The notes: generated from the letters alone by a model not told the origin. A stretch of 64,000 bases of DNA from Sediminicoccus sp. KRV36 (GCF_023243115.1 NZ_CP085081.1:3472001-3536000); one strand, 5' to 3'. Counted from the stretch's first letter, positions 43,338-53,277 are shown. Numbers and translations: made by a program.

Positions 43338-43670
43338 CTAAATCAGCCGCGCCTCGAAGGGGGGCAGGTAGTCCGGCGCCTCGAATTCCAGCACCCACAG
43401 ATCCGGGTCCCGCTTCACCTGGCGCTCGATGTAGGCATCCGCCAGATCGGGCGTCACGGGCGCCTCGCCAGTACCACGCACCCAGGCGGGGCGGCTTTCG
43501 GCATCGCGCGCCTGGGCCAGCACCACCTGCCCGCCGCGGCCATTGAGCACGCAGAGCAAGCCGCCCGAATCCGCATCGCCGCGCCGCAGCACCGCCGCCG
43601 GGCGCCCTGCCATGTCCGACATCCGGATCGCCATGGCCACCCAGATATGCGCCTTCACCTTTGCATCCAT
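43338..43670 (-). CDS. DUF1491 family protein
   Basis: A 110-residue protein with the family patterns VKAHIWVAMAIRM, AAVLRRGDADSGGLLCVLN and the C-terminal ERQVKRDPDLWVLEFEAPD. The family is small, restricted to alphaproteobacteria and of unknown function. The ATG at 43668-43670 is taken as start because the preceding codons are not conserved-looking. It diverges from the 69-residue gene, 86 bases away. Confidence 0.8.
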   Translation of the reverse strand: MDAKVKAHIWVAMAIRMSDMAGRPAAVLRRGDADSGGLLCVLNGRGGQVVLAQARDAESRPAWVRGTGEAPVTPDLADAYIERQVKRDPDLWVLEFEAPDYLPPFEARLI

Positions 43671-43756
43671 GCCCGATGCGTTACGCGCAGCCGGTGGCTT
43701 GCCGCAAGCCCCGGCGGTGGGCACATAGAAGCCTGACACGTGTTTCGGAGCGGATC

Positions 43757-43966
43757 ATGGACGCGAAAAAGCTGACCGAGGGCCAGCGGGCCTATGAGGC
43801 GAAGCGGGCCGCCAAGGCAGGCATGAGCCTGGACGCCTGGCTGCGCGACAAGGAAAAGCGCGCCAAGGCCGAAGCGGCCGAGGCGGCAAAGGTGACCCTG
43901 GCCGAAGCACCCAAGAAACCGGGCTTCTTCTCGCGCCTGCTGGAACGCGCCCAGAAGCCGCTCTGA
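43757..43966 (+). CDS. small conserved charged protein of unknown function
   Basis: A 69-residue lysine/alanine-rich protein, MDAKKLTEGQRAYEAKRAAK followed by GMSLDAWLRDKEK and a C-terminal KKPGFFSRLLERA. A GGAG site lies about 10 bases before the ATG at 43757. Similar small genes occur beside parE in related bacteria as far as I recall; function unknown. It converges with parE, 28 bases apart. Confidence 0.65.
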   Translation: MDAKKLTEGQRAYEAKRAAKAGMSLDAWLRDKEKRAKAEAAEAAKVTLAEAPKKPGFFSRLLERAQKPL

Positions 43967-43994
43967 CCCGAGGGGCCTGGATGCCGGGGTGGCT

Positions 43995-45968
43995 TCAGGC
44001 GTCCACGGCTTCCGCGTCCAGGCTCGCGGCATTGTCCTGGATGAATTTGAAGCGCAACTCCGGCCGCCGGCCCATCAGCGCCTCCATCAGATCGGCCGTC
44101 TTCGCGCGATCCTCCGGCGGCAGCACCACCTTCAGCAGCACGCGATTCTTGGCGCCCATGGTGGTGTCCTTCAGCACGGCGGCCGGCATTTCGCCCAGGC
44201 CCTTGAAGCGGCTGACCTCGACCTTCTGGTTCGCCTTGAAGTGCTTCTTGAGCTGGCGCTCGCGGTCCTTGTCGTCCATCGCATAGACGCTCTTGCCCCC
44301 GGCCTGCAGGCGGAACAGCGGCGGCTGCGCCAGGTAAAGCCGGCCCTGGCGCACCAGTTCCGGCGTTTCCTTGTAGAAGAAGGTCATCAGCAGGGCGGCG
44401 ATATGCGCGCCGTCCACATCGGCGTCCGTCATGATGACGACGCGGCCGTAGCGCAGCTTGGCCAAGTCGAATTTCTCGCCCACGCCGCAGCCCAAGGCCT
44501 CGATCAGATCCTTCAATTCCTGGTTGCCGCGCAGCTTTTCGGCGCTGGCGCTGGCCACGTTCAGGATCTTCCCGCGCAGCGGCAGCACCGCCTGGGTCTC
44601 CCGGTCGCGCGCCTGCTTGGCCGAGCCGCCGGCGCTGTCGCCCTCGACCAGGAAAATCTCCGTCCCCTCGCTGCTCTCGCGCGAGCAATCGGTGAGCTTG
44701 CCCGGCAGGCGCAGCTTGCGCGTCGCGGTCTTGCGGGGCGTTTCCTTCTCGGCGCGGCGGCGCAGCCGTTCCTCGGCGCGCTCGATGGCGAAGGCGAGGA
44801 GGTTGTCCGCACTGGCGGGGTCGGCCGCCAGCCAATGGTCGAAGCGGTCGCGAAGGGCGTTTTCCGTCAGCCGCTGCGCGTCCGCATTGGTCAGCTTGTC
44901 CTTGGTCTGGCCCTGGAAATGCGGCTCCCGGATGAAGACGCTAAGCATGCCGGCCAGCCCTGTCAGCAAATCCTCGGCGGTGACGGTGGCGGCGCGCTTT
45001 TCCTTCTTCATCTCGCCATAGGCGCGCAGGCCCTTGAGCAGGGCCGCGCGCAGGCCGGCCTCATGTGTGCCGCCCTGCGGTGTCGGGATGGTGTTGGCGT
45101 AGGTGGAGAGGAAGCCATCGCCCTGCTCCAGCCAGGTGATGGCGTATTCGCAGCGGCCCGCGCCATCGGGGAATTCGGCGGTATCGGCGAAGGGGGTCGG
45201 CACCACGCCGGGGCGGCCGGCGATGGCCGTGGTCAGGAAGTCCGACAGCCCGCCCGGGAAATGCAGTACCGCCTCGGCCGGTGTGTCGCTGCCGGCCACC
45301 AGGGCCGGGTCGCATTTCCAGCGGATTTCGACGCCGCGATAGAGATACGCCTTGGAACGGCACAGCTTGAACAGCCGCTCGGCGCGGAAGGCCAAGGCGC
45401 CGAAGATTTCGGGGTCCGGCTTGAAGCGCAGCAGCGTGCCGCGCCGGTTGCGCACCTCGCCCTCGCGCTTCAGCTTGCTGGTGGGTTTGCCGCGCGCATA
45501 GGTCTGGCGGAACAGCTCGCCGCCGCGCGCGACCTCGACCTCCAGCGCCTCGGAGAGCGCATTCACGACGCTGCTGCCCACGCCATGCAGCCCGCCCGAG
45601 GTTTCGTAGGATTTGCCGGAGAATTTGCCGCCCGAATGCAGCGTGGTGAGGATCACCTCCAGCGCCGACAGTTTCGGGAATTTCGGGTGCGGGTCCACCG
45701 GGATGCCGCGCCCATTGTCCCGCACGGAGAACCAGTTGCCGGCCTCCAGCACCACATCGATGCGATCGGCATGGCCGGCCACGGCCTCATCCATGGAATT
45801 GTCCAGCACCTCGGCGGCGAGGTGGTGCAGCGCATTCTCATCCGTGCCGCCGATATACATGCCCGGCCGGCGCCGGACGGGCTCCAGCCCTTCCAGGACC
45901 TCGATATCGGCGGCGTTGTAGCTGGAGGCGGCGGCTTTGCCACCGCGCCCCGCAAAGAGATCGTTCAT
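43995..45968 (-). CDS. parE: DNA topoisomerase IV subunit B
   Basis: A 657-residue ATPase subunit that with ParC decatenates chromosomes. GHKL ATPase motifs VRRRPGMYIGG, EVLDNSMDEA, DNGRGIPV and SGGLHGVGSSVVNA are followed by the TOPRIM domain with FLVEGDSAGGSA and MTDADVDGAHIA. Length and absence of the GyrB insert fit ParE rather than GyrB. Confidence 0.95.
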   Translation of the reverse strand: MNDLFAGRGGKAAASSYNAADIEVLEGLEPVRRRPGMYIGGTDENALHHLAAEVLDNSMDEAVAGHADRIDVVLEAGNWFSVRDNGRGIPVDPHPKFPKLSALEVILTTLHSGGKFSGKSYETSGGLHGVGSSVVNALSEALEVEVARGGELFRQTYARGKPTSKLKREGEVRNRRGTLLRFKPDPEIFGALAFRAERLFKLCRSKAYLYRGVEIRWKCDPALVAGSDTPAEAVLHFPGGLSDFLTTAIAGRPGVVPTPFADTAEFPDGAGRCEYAITWLEQGDGFLSTYANTIPTPQGGTHEAGLRAALLKGLRAYGEMKKEKRAATVTAEDLLTGLAGMLSVFIREPHFQGQTKDKLTNADAQRLTENALRDRFDHWLAADPASADNLLAFAIERAEERLRRRAEKETPRKTATRKLRLPGKLTDCSRESSEGTEIFLVEGDSAGGSAKQARDRETQAVLPLRGKILNVASASAEKLRGNQELKDLIEALGCGVGEKFDLAKLRYGRVVIMTDADVDGAHIAALLMTFFYKETPELVRQGRLYLAQPPLFRLQAGGKSVYAMDDKDRERQLKKHFKANQKVEVSRFKGLGEMPAAVLKDTTMGAKNRVLLKVVLPPEDRAKTADLMEALMGRRPELRFKFIQDNAASLDAEAVDA

Positions 45969-46036
45969 GATGTGTTCGCTATCCCTGAAGCCGGACCATA
46001 CAAGGGCGGGCGAGTCGTCCGCAACCTCGGCGGCGT

Positions 46037-47002
46037 TCAGATCATGGCGAGCGCAAGCACCGCGAGCGCCACCGCGCGGCCCAGCCGTTCGCGCCGCCAG
46101 ACCCGCAGGCCGAGCAGGGCGGGCAGCAGCAGCGTCCAGAGCGTGCCCAGCATCATGATCAGCGCGCCCTCGGGCGGCGCCAGGCCCAGCGTGGCGCTCC
46201 AGAGCAGGCTGACATTGCGCACAGCGCCCCCCAGCGCGAAGCCCCGCAGCAGCCCGGGCGCGATCATGCGGGCGGCCGTGACGCCCAGCGCCGCACCCAC
46301 CACGGAGGCGAGCAGCAGCCCCAGCAGCGCCTGGCCCCAGATCGCCGCCTCCACCTCCAGCCGCGGCAGCCCCGCCGCGATGGACAGGGCGATGCCGCCC
46401 AGCGCCAGCACGCCCAGGCCCCGCATGGGGCGCGCCAGGATCAGCCGCCGCCGCTCGCCAAGTGCGCGTCGCAGCGCGTAGCCCAGGAGGGCCGGCACGC
46501 CCACCATCAGCAGCACCCGCCAGAACAGGGCCTGCGCGCCGACCACCTGGCCCTCCAGCACCAGCCCCGCAACCAGCGGTGCGGTCAGTGGCATTGCGAA
46601 GAAGCAGAGCAACTGCGTCAGCAGCAGCGGCCGAACCGGCAGGCGCAGAAGCGAGGCGACCAGTGCGGCCCCCCCCGCCGCCGGGCAGGCCGCCACCAGC
46701 ACCAGCCAGCCGCCCGCCTCATCCAGCCCGGCCCACAAGGCCAGGCCATGCACCAGCACGGGGGTGGCGATCAGGTTGCAGCTGGCCAGCAGCAGCACCG
46801 GCGGCCATTCACGCACCTCGACCCGGCCGGGCTCGGCCAGGCCCACGCTCATCGCCAGCAGAATGATGACGCAGGGCACCAGCACCGCCTGGCCCAGCAG
46901 CGCCAAGGGCGGGATGGCGAGGCCAAGCAGAAAGGCCAGGGGCGGTGCGAAAAGCCCGAAATCCCCGATGCGGCTGAGGCCGGCGGCCAGGCCGCCCCTC
47001 AC
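46037..47002 (-). CDS. bile acid:sodium symporter (BASS)-like membrane protein
   Basis: A 321-residue protein with about ten hydrophobic segments. The helix-break region LVLVAACPAAGGAALVASLL and the later AVRNVSLLWSATLG resemble the crossing motifs of the BASS/ArsB-like fold. The substrate is unknown. Its ATG overlaps the stop of the upstream hydrolase-like gene by four bases, so they form an operon. It ends 68 bases before the start of parE. Confidence 0.7.
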   Translation of the reverse strand: MRGGLAAGLSRIGDFGLFAPPLAFLLGLAIPPLALLGQAVLVPCVIILLAMSVGLAEPGRVEVREWPPVLLLASCNLIATPVLVHGLALWAGLDEAGGWLVLVAACPAAGGAALVASLLRLPVRPLLLTQLLCFFAMPLTAPLVAGLVLEGQVVGAQALFWRVLLMVGVPALLGYALRRALGERRRLILARPMRGLGVLALGGIALSIAAGLPRLEVEAAIWGQALLGLLLASVVGAALGVTAARMIAPGLLRGFALGGAVRNVSLLWSATLGLAPPEGALIMMLGTLWTLLLPALLGLRVWRRERLGRAVALAVLALAMI

Positions 47003-47790
47003 GGAAGCTGGCCCAGCAGGCTGGCCGCGAAGAAGCCGGCCACCTCGGCGGCCGAGAGCGCGGCCAATTCGGGCCAGGCCTCGGCCCGCACCCGGCCTGT
47101 GCCATCGGGCCGGGGCAGCATGGCATGGCCTTCACCAGCGAAGGCGGGCCGATCCCAGGCATAGCTGGCGCCGGCCAGGACTCGCAGCCGGACCGATGCG
47201 CCCGCCTGCCCCAGCGCCGTACCGAGGCTGTCGCAGGATGCGGCCGGGTTGGCCGGATCCGCCGCGCCATGCATCAGCAGCACTGGCTGGGCCGGCATCG
47301 CGGCGAGGGCGATGCCGTCACAGCCCGGATAGAGCAAGGCGCGGGCCGCGACCTGTTCGGGCATGGCGGCGGCCAGCCGCGCGCCGGCCCCGAAGCCCAG
47401 CAGGCCCAGCCTCTGGCCGGCCACGCGCGGATGCCGGGCCAGGCCAGCCAGCACCGCCTCCAGGCTGTCACCCGGCCATTGGGTCATCTCCAGCACGGCA
47501 AAGCCGGCACCGAGCAACTGGTCCATGTAGAGGCTGGCGCGGCCATCCGGCTCCTCACCATCCTGGAGGATCACGATGGCCGGCGTCTGGCGGCCCGGCG
47601 CGCCGAGAGGGAGGATCAGCGTGCCGATCGCGCCGGCGGCGGTGAAGGCCTCGGCTTCCTCGACAGGTTCAGGTGGAGCCTCGCCTGCGACCAGGGGTTG
47701 CTGTGGGCCTAGAAGAAGCATCAGATTCAGCAGGCCGAATTGCAACCAGGAGTTGATTTTCCGGGCGCGGAACTGGAAGCTGATTGGCAT
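46999..47790 (-). CDS. alpha/beta-hydrolase-fold protein with glycine at the nucleophile position
   Basis: A 263-residue protein: a hydrophobic N-terminal segment (LQFGLLNLMLLLG) and a dienelactone-hydrolase-like fold. The nucleophile elbow reads LLGFGAGARLA, so the Ser or Cys of GxSxG or GFCxG is Gly; the later LLMHGAADPANP (Asp region) and GEGHAML (His region) persist. Hence probably not a standard esterase. Of two near ATGs, 47790 is favoured because AGGAG lies seven bases before it. Coupled to the BASS-like gene by a four-base overlap. Confidence 0.6.
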   Translation of the reverse strand: MPISFQFRARKINSWLQFGLLNLMLLLGPQQPLVAGEAPPEPVEEAEAFTAAGAIGTLILPLGAPGRQTPAIVILQDGEEPDGRASLYMDQLLGAGFAVLEMTQWPGDSLEAVLAGLARHPRVAGQRLGLLGFGAGARLAAAMPEQVAARALLYPGCDGIALAAMPAQPVLLMHGAADPANPAASCDSLGTALGQAGASVRLRVLAGASYAWDRPAFAGEGHAMLPRPDGTGRVRAEAWPELAALSAAEVAGFFAASLLGQLP

Positions 47791-48276
47791 CTTCATGCTC
47801 CTGCTTGTTAAAATGGGCGATCAGGATGTGTGTGGGCCCAGGGATGGGCGCCTTATGCCCACCCCGGAGCGCTGCATGCCGTGCGCTGAGTCACATCCAG
47901 GGCAGGCAAAACACGCTAAGGTTGTGATGCTTCCTGCTGTGGAGAGGTGCCGTGCAAGCCGCCAAGCCCAACCTCTCCGCACCCGAATGGCCGAGGCGTC
48001 CGGGCCAGGCCTTGGCAGCCAACACGCTCCGCAAACCATCCCACATCCGAACCCCCTTGCCCGACGACGCGCCAACTACGCCCGGACCGACGCGGCTTGT
48101 CCTGAGGCTGGTCCGAAATCCGCTCGGGCCGCCGGTGCGTAGGCCCGAAATTTTGCCGAAACCGGCGGATCCCAGGCTGGTCTCGGGCTTGTCATGCGCG
48201 GGCGATATTGCGACTCGGCATGCATCCACCAAAATCAGCCCGCGCTGGTCCGGCACATGACAGAGGAGCTTTGCGT
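47791..48276. other. divergent promoter region, nothing else recognised
   Basis: Lies between the hydrolase-like gene (minus) and the CadC-like regulator (plus). I see no gene, tRNA or strong hairpin. Short frames on either strand lack ribosome-binding sites. Confidence 0.5.
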
Positions 48277-49554
48277 ATGAGTGACGCGGCGACTCGCCGC
48301 CGAATGCTCGCCAAATCGCTGAGCTTCGACGGCTTCACCCTGGATACCGCGCGCGGCGCCCTCTCGACCGGCGACCGGGAGGTGGTGCTGCGCCCGAAGA
48401 CCGCTGCCGTATTGGCTCATCTCCTGCTGCATGCGGGCGAAGTGGTGAGCCGCGAGGCCCTGCTGGACGCCGTCTGGCCCGATGTCGCCGTCACAGATGA
48501 CAGCGTGACTCAATGCGTCTCCGAAATCCGAAGGGCGCTGGGCGAGGCCGCGCCCCGCCTGCTGCAGACCCTGCCGCGCCGGGGCTATCTGCTGGCCACG
48601 GAACTTCGGCCGGAGGCGCCGCCCGCAGCATCCGCCCCCAATATGGCGCCGCGCCGCCGCGCCGCCCTGGCGCTGGCTGCTGGCCTGCCAGTATTGGCCG
48701 CTGCCTATTGGCTGTGGCCGGCGCTGCCGCAGCCCGCACAACTTCCGGCCGCTTCCCCACGCGCGATGGCCGAAACCCTTTTGGAGCAAGGCCGCGCACG
48801 CCTGCGCGGCGGCGGTTCCTTCGAAGTCCGGCTCCGTGAAAGCCTGCCCTTCTTCCGCGAGGCCAGCGCGCTTGACCCCAGCCTCGCCCAGGCCGCCGCC
48901 GAGGCCACCTTCACCTATGCCAATCTCATCACCGCGCGCCACAGCGAGGATCCGGCGGCGGACCTGGCCGAGGCCAGGCGCTACGCGGAACTGGCCCATG
49001 CCGCGGCACCGCAGGACCCCTTCACCCTGCATGCCCGCGCCGTCGTGCTTCGCCACGAAGGGCGCTACGCCGAGGCCCTGCCGCTGTTCCGCCAAGCGGG
49101 TGAGGACCCCAGCCGCATTACCGCCCGCGCAGGGGCGGGGCTGATGCTGCTGCTGCTCGGGCAGGCGAGGGAGGCGATTGCACCGCTCGAGGCCATGCTG
49201 GTGGAAGCGCCCTTTCACCCCTTCGCCGGCACCTGGCGGACCTATCTGGGGATCGCCAAGCTCTTCGCGGGCGAGGCGGATCACGGGGCTGAGGATTTCG
49301 CGCTGCCGCCCAGCCTGCGCGCCTTCATGCCGCAGGAGGAGCGGTTGCTCTACCGCCTCGCCGCACTGGCGCAGACCGGCCGCGCGGCCGAGGCCGCTGC
49401 CCTGCACACTCACTTGAGGGCGCGCGCCCCGGATCTGCTGGCCCGGACGCTGGCGGCGCCCGCCCTTTCACACGAGACCGCCTATCTGGCCCTGCGCGAG
49501 GCGCGCTTCGTGGTCCCGCTGCTGGCAATGGGCTGGGCCATCAGGATGGAATAA
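48277..49554 (+). CDS. CadC/ToxR-like membrane-anchored regulator with TPR-like periplasmic region
   Basis: A 425-residue protein. Residues about 13-110 form an OmpR-type winged helix (LRPKTAAVLAHLLLHAGEVVSREALLDAVW, VTQCVSEIRRALGE, TLPRRGYLL). A hydrophobic segment near 127-147 follows, then helical repeats of TPR type, as in CadC-like one-component sensors. The ATG at 48277 has a clear GAGGAG site. Targets are unknown; the divergent hydrolase/BASS operon and the convergent dps gene are neighbours. Confidence 0.82.
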   Translation: MSDAATRRRMLAKSLSFDGFTLDTARGALSTGDREVVLRPKTAAVLAHLLLHAGEVVSREALLDAVWPDVAVTDDSVTQCVSEIRRALGEAAPRLLQTLPRRGYLLATELRPEAPPAASAPNMAPRRRAALALAAGLPVLAAAYWLWPALPQPAQLPAASPRAMAETLLEQGRARLRGGGSFEVRLRESLPFFREASALDPSLAQAAAEATFTYANLITARHSEDPAADLAEARRYAELAHAAAPQDPFTLHARAVVLRHEGRYAEALPLFRQAGEDPSRITARAGAGLMLLLLGQAREAIAPLEAMLVEAPFHPFAGTWRTYLGIAKLFAGEADHGAEDFALPPSLRAFMPQEERLLYRLAALAQTGRAAEAAALHTHLRARAPDLLARTLAAPALSHETAYLALREARFVVPLLAMGWAIRME

Positions 49555-49580
49555 CGGTGGGACGCGCCGCCCGGGCCGTC

Positions 49581-50063
49581 TCAGTCCAGATGCGCCTCCA
49601 GCATCCACAGCGCCTTGTCCAGCATGCGCGAGGTGCCGGTCAGCAAATCCGCCGTATCGGCGTCACCCGCCTCGGCGGCCGCATCGATCGCCGCGCGGGT
49701 GGTATCGGCCAGGGCGGCATAGCGTTCGGCCAGCGCCGCCACATGCGCCAGGCCGTCCCGCAGCTTGGCGGGATAGGGTGCCAGCCGGGTGGCCGCACCC
49801 ACCGCCTGGGTAGTTCCATCGGGCGTGCCGCCCAGCTGCACGATGCGCTCGGCCGTGTCATCCACGGCGGTGCCGAGCTGGTCGTAGAATTCCTCGAACT
49901 TCGCGTGCAGCGCCGCGAAATGCGGGCCGCGTACGGTCCAATGGGCCATGCGCACGCCATTGGTCAGGTCCATGAGGTCCACCAGCGCCGCATTCAGCAG
50001 CGCCACGCTGGCGAGGCGGGCATTCTCGCCCAGGGTGTTTCGGGTCTTGAACAATTTGGCCAT
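49581..50063 (-). CDS. dps: Dps family DNA-binding ferritin-like protein
   Basis: A 160-residue protein that sequesters iron and protects DNA from oxidants. The inter-subunit ferroxidase residues are in AHWTVRGPHFAALHAKFEEFYDQLGTAVDDTAERI. The ATG at 50061-50063 is preceded by AAGGAG at ideal distance, whereas the frame's earlier starts are not. It follows the MFS exporter gene by 60 bases on the same strand but may have its own promoter. Confidence 0.93.
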   Translation of the reverse strand: MAKLFKTRNTLGENARLASVALLNAALVDLMDLTNGVRMAHWTVRGPHFAALHAKFEEFYDQLGTAVDDTAERIVQLGGTPDGTTQAVGAATRLAPYPAKLRDGLAHVAALAERYAALADTTRAAIDAAAEAGDADTADLLTGTSRMLDKALWMLEAHLD

Positions 50064-50123
50064 GGAAAACTCCTTGTCGGACATGATGTGGGCAGCCTCG
50101 CGCTGCATGTCACGTGATGCTGT

Positions 50124-51713
50124 TCAGACCCTGACATTCACATAGCGCACGGCTTCCGGCCCGCCCTCATCCGCGTGGAAGCCGGCGGCGCGGGCCAGCG
50201 TCACGCGATCCTCATCCGAAAGCCGCCCGGCCTCGCGCAGATGCTCGGCCCAGCTTTCGATGGCCCAGAGCTCAACCCAGCGATCCGGCTTGGCAATATC
50301 CTCATAGAGCCGCCAGGTGGCCGCACCGCCGCGCAGCCGGACCAGCCGGCATTCGGCCATGACAGCCAGGAACGCAGTCCGGTCGCCCGGCGCCACGTGA
50401 TAGCGCACCACTTCCAGCACACGGTTCGCATCGTCATGCAGCAGATCGTGCAATTCGGCGGCGGCCGGGGCGGGACCGGCCAGTTCCACCGCCGGTGGAG
50501 CGCTGGGGGCATCGCCCTCCAGTCGCCAATGCCGGACCAGGATGGCGCCTATGGCGGCCCCCAGCGCGAACAATGCCATGGCCCAGGTGACGCCCAGCAG
50601 GCTCGCGATCCAGCCGGAAAGTGCGGAGCCCGCCGCCAACGCGCCGAAGAAGCACATCTGGTAGATGCCGATGGCCCGCGCCCGCACCCAGGCCGGCGCC
50701 GCCATCTGCGCCGAAGCCTGCAAGGTGGAGGCAGCCGAAATCCAGGACACGCCATAGAGCAGCATCCCGATGGCGGCGAAGCTCCAGTGGTGCAGCAAGG
50801 CCAGGATCGCCATGGCCAGCGCGCCGATCAGCGAGGCCCAGAGCACCATGCCGGACCGGTCGAGCCGCCCGCGCAAGGCCGGCAGCAGGAAGCCGGCACC
50901 CACCGCACCCACCCCCATGCAGCCCAGCAACAGCCCGAAGGCCTGCGGGCCGAGCGCCAGCGTGTCCCGCACCAGCAGCGGCAAGAGCCCCCAGACGGCC
51001 GAGCCGAACAGGAAGAACACCACCGCGCGCATGATCGCCGCATGCATGGCAGGCGTGGCCGCGACAAACCGCGTCCCCGCCCGCACGGCGGAGAGGAAAT
51101 GCTCCCGCGGCATGCGCGACGACGTGGCCGGCCGCTTCCAGGCAAAGAGTGCGGCCACCATGACCATCAGGCAGAGCGCATTCAGCGCGAAGGCCGCCTC
51201 CATGCCGAACCAGGCGATGGTCAGCCCGCCGATCGCCGGGCCAATCGCGCGGGTGATGTTGAAGCCGATGCCGTTCAGCGCGATGGCGCTGATCAGATCC
51301 TCACGCGGGACCAGCTCTGGCGTGGTCGCCGCCCAGGCCGGAAAGGTCATGGCGAGGCCGGCACCGAGGCCAAACGTCAAGGCCACCAAGCCCCACGCCC
51401 CCAGCGCATCAAACCCGCTGAGCAGGCAGAGCAGGCCCGCCACGGCCGCCATCCAGAGCTGGGCGGCAATCAGAAAGACGCGGCGGTCCATGATATCGGC
51501 CAGCGCACCTGCCGGCAGCGCCAGCAGGAACACCGGCAGCATGGAGGCGGCCTGCACCAGGCTCACCATCATCGGCGAGGGATCAAGGCTGGTCATCAGC
51601 CAGCCCGCCGCGGTGTTCTGGACGAAGAGCCCGATATTGGAGGCCAGATTGGCCAGCCACAGCATCCGGAAGGCCGGATGGCGGAGCGGCGCCAGCGCGG
51701 CCGGGTTCTTCAT
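50124..51713 (-). CDS. MFS exporter (enterobactin-exporter-like) with C-terminal extension
   Basis: A 529-residue protein. About 12 membrane segments fill residues 1-410, with the MFS_3 pattern LADIMDRRVFLIAAQ. The final 110 residues form a soluble domain with RYHVAPGDRTAFLAVMAECR and DRWVELWAIESWAEH, resembling a dimeric alpha/beta-barrel (antibiotic biosynthesis monooxygenase-like) and found fused to this MFS type. Substrate unknown. It is 16 bases after the purine permease gene. Confidence 0.83.
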   Translation of the reverse strand: MKNPAALAPLRHPAFRMLWLANLASNIGLFVQNTAAGWLMTSLDPSPMMVSLVQAASMLPVFLLALPAGALADIMDRRVFLIAAQLWMAAVAGLLCLLSGFDALGAWGLVALTFGLGAGLAMTFPAWAATTPELVPREDLISAIALNGIGFNITRAIGPAIGGLTIAWFGMEAAFALNALCLMVMVAALFAWKRPATSSRMPREHFLSAVRAGTRFVAATPAMHAAIMRAVVFFLFGSAVWGLLPLLVRDTLALGPQAFGLLLGCMGVGAVGAGFLLPALRGRLDRSGMVLWASLIGALAMAILALLHHWSFAAIGMLLYGVSWISAASTLQASAQMAAPAWVRARAIGIYQMCFFGALAAGSALSGWIASLLGVTWAMALFALGAAIGAILVRHWRLEGDAPSAPPAVELAGPAPAAAELHDLLHDDANRVLEVVRYHVAPGDRTAFLAVMAECRLVRLRGGAATWRLYEDIAKPDRWVELWAIESWAEHLREAGRLSDEDRVTLARAAGFHADEGGPEAVRYVNVRV

Positions 51714-51729
51714 CGCGCCAAGCTTTTCA

Positions 51730-53016
51730 TCAGCCGACCGCGAATTTCACGGCACACAGGCCGGAGAGCAGCCAGACCGCGCCATGCACCTCAGCGGCGC
51801 GCCCGGCCAGCGTCTTGATGCCGGCATAGGCCAGGAAGCCGAGCCCGATGCCGGTCGCGATGGAAAAGGTGAAAGGCATCGCGAGGACCGTGAGCATGGC
51901 AGGGAGGTACTCGGTCTCATCCGCCCAATCCACGCCTTTCAGCGCCTGCGCCATGAGGCAGGCCACAAAGACCAGCGCGGGTGCGGTGGCAAAGGCCGGA
52001 ACGGAGGCCGCGAGGGGAGCGAAAAACAAGGCCAGCAGGAAAAAGCCGGCCACGGTCAGCGCCGTCAGCCCCGTCCGGCCGCCCTGCTGGATCCCGGCGG
52101 CGCTTTCGATGAAGCTGACCGTGGTGGAGGTGCCCAGCGCCGCGCCGATCATCGCCCCGCCGGAATCGGCCATCAGCGCGCGGCCGAGGCGCGGCACGCT
52201 GCCATCGGGGCGCATCAGCCCTGCGCGATGGGTGGTGGCGATGAGGGTACCGGCATTGTCGAGCAAATCCACCAGGAAGAAGGTGAAAACCACGCTGAGC
52301 AGCCCGAGTTGCAGCGCGCCCGCGATATCCATCTGCAGGAAGGTCGGCGCCAGCGAAGGGGGCGGCGCGAAGATGCCGCCGAACTGCGTCAGGCCAAGGG
52401 GAATGCCGGCCGCCGCCGTCGCGAGGATGCCGATGATGACGGCCCCCGGCACGCGGCGCGCGGCCAGCGCCGCCATCAGCACGAAGCCGCCGCAGCCCAG
52501 CAGAACCGGCGCAGAGGTGAGTGCCCCCATGCCCACCAGCGTGGCTGGATTGGCCACCACGAGGCCCAGGTTCTTCAAGCCGATCAGGCCGAGGAACAGC
52601 CCGATCCCGGCCGCGATGCCGAGCTTGAGCGAGAGCGGAATGCCGCCGATCAGCCACTCGCGCAGACGCACCGCGCTGATGGCGAAAAAGATCATGCCCG
52701 AGAGAAACACGGCGCCCAGCGCCACCTGCCAGGGAATGCCCATGGCCCCCACGACGACAAAGGCGAAATAGGCGTTCAGTCCCATGCCGGGCGCCAGCGC
52801 GATCGGGTAATTCGCCAGCAACCCCATCAGCGCCGAACCGATGGCGGCGGCCAGGCAGGTGGCGACGAAGGCGGCCCCCGGATCAATGCCGGCGGCGGCC
52901 ATGATCTGCGGGTTCACGATCAGGATATAGGCCATGGTCAGGAAGGTGGCCGCACCGGCTGCCATCTCACGCCGGGCGGTGGTGCCGTGCGCGGTGAGTC
53001 CGAAGAATCTTTCCAT
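51730..53016 (-). CDS. AzgA-type adenine/guanine/hypoxanthine permease (NCS2-like)
   Basis: A 428-residue symporter with 13-14 hydrophobic segments. Family motifs: FLTMAYILIVNPQIM near residue 25, APGMGLNAYFAF near 80, and the second-half FTFFLVDLLDNAGTL with GTSTTVSFIESAAGI. It imports purine bases with protons. The purine-deaminase-like gene at 3140 is far away, so no operon link. ATG at 53014-53016. Confidence 0.88.
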   Translation of the reverse strand: MERFFGLTAHGTTARREMAAGAATFLTMAYILIVNPQIMAAAGIDPGAAFVATCLAAAIGSALMGLLANYPIALAPGMGLNAYFAFVVVGAMGIPWQVALGAVFLSGMIFFAISAVRLREWLIGGIPLSLKLGIAAGIGLFLGLIGLKNLGLVVANPATLVGMGALTSAPVLLGCGGFVLMAALAARRVPGAVIIGILATAAAGIPLGLTQFGGIFAPPPSLAPTFLQMDIAGALQLGLLSVVFTFFLVDLLDNAGTLIATTHRAGLMRPDGSVPRLGRALMADSGGAMIGAALGTSTTVSFIESAAGIQQGGRTGLTALTVAGFFLLALFFAPLAASVPAFATAPALVFVACLMAQALKGVDWADETEYLPAMLTVLAMPFTFSIATGIGLGFLAYAGIKTLAGRAAEVHGAVWLLSGLCAVKFAVG

Positions 53017-53277
53017 CTGCGAATCCTGTCTGATCCTGGTGTCAGGCTAGCGCCAAACCGCGCGCGGGCCGCGCGGCCGGGGTTGGTTTCAAGCCGGGTG
53101 CAGGATTGCATCGCTTGCGGGAAGCGCAACCAGGGCGCGCCTTTGCCTGCCGTACGGGCAAAGCGGCGGTCTCGTGGTGCAACTCAAACAGCCCCCTGTG
53201 TGGCCTCCGGAGCGGCACGGAGCTTGCATGCAAAGATTGCATCGCCGCAATCCGCAATCCCTCCCGGAGACTGCCCC

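Noticed and set aside
43989..46481. 830-codon plus-strand frame opposite parE
   Set aside because: Shadow of parE, which has all its motifs on the minus strand.
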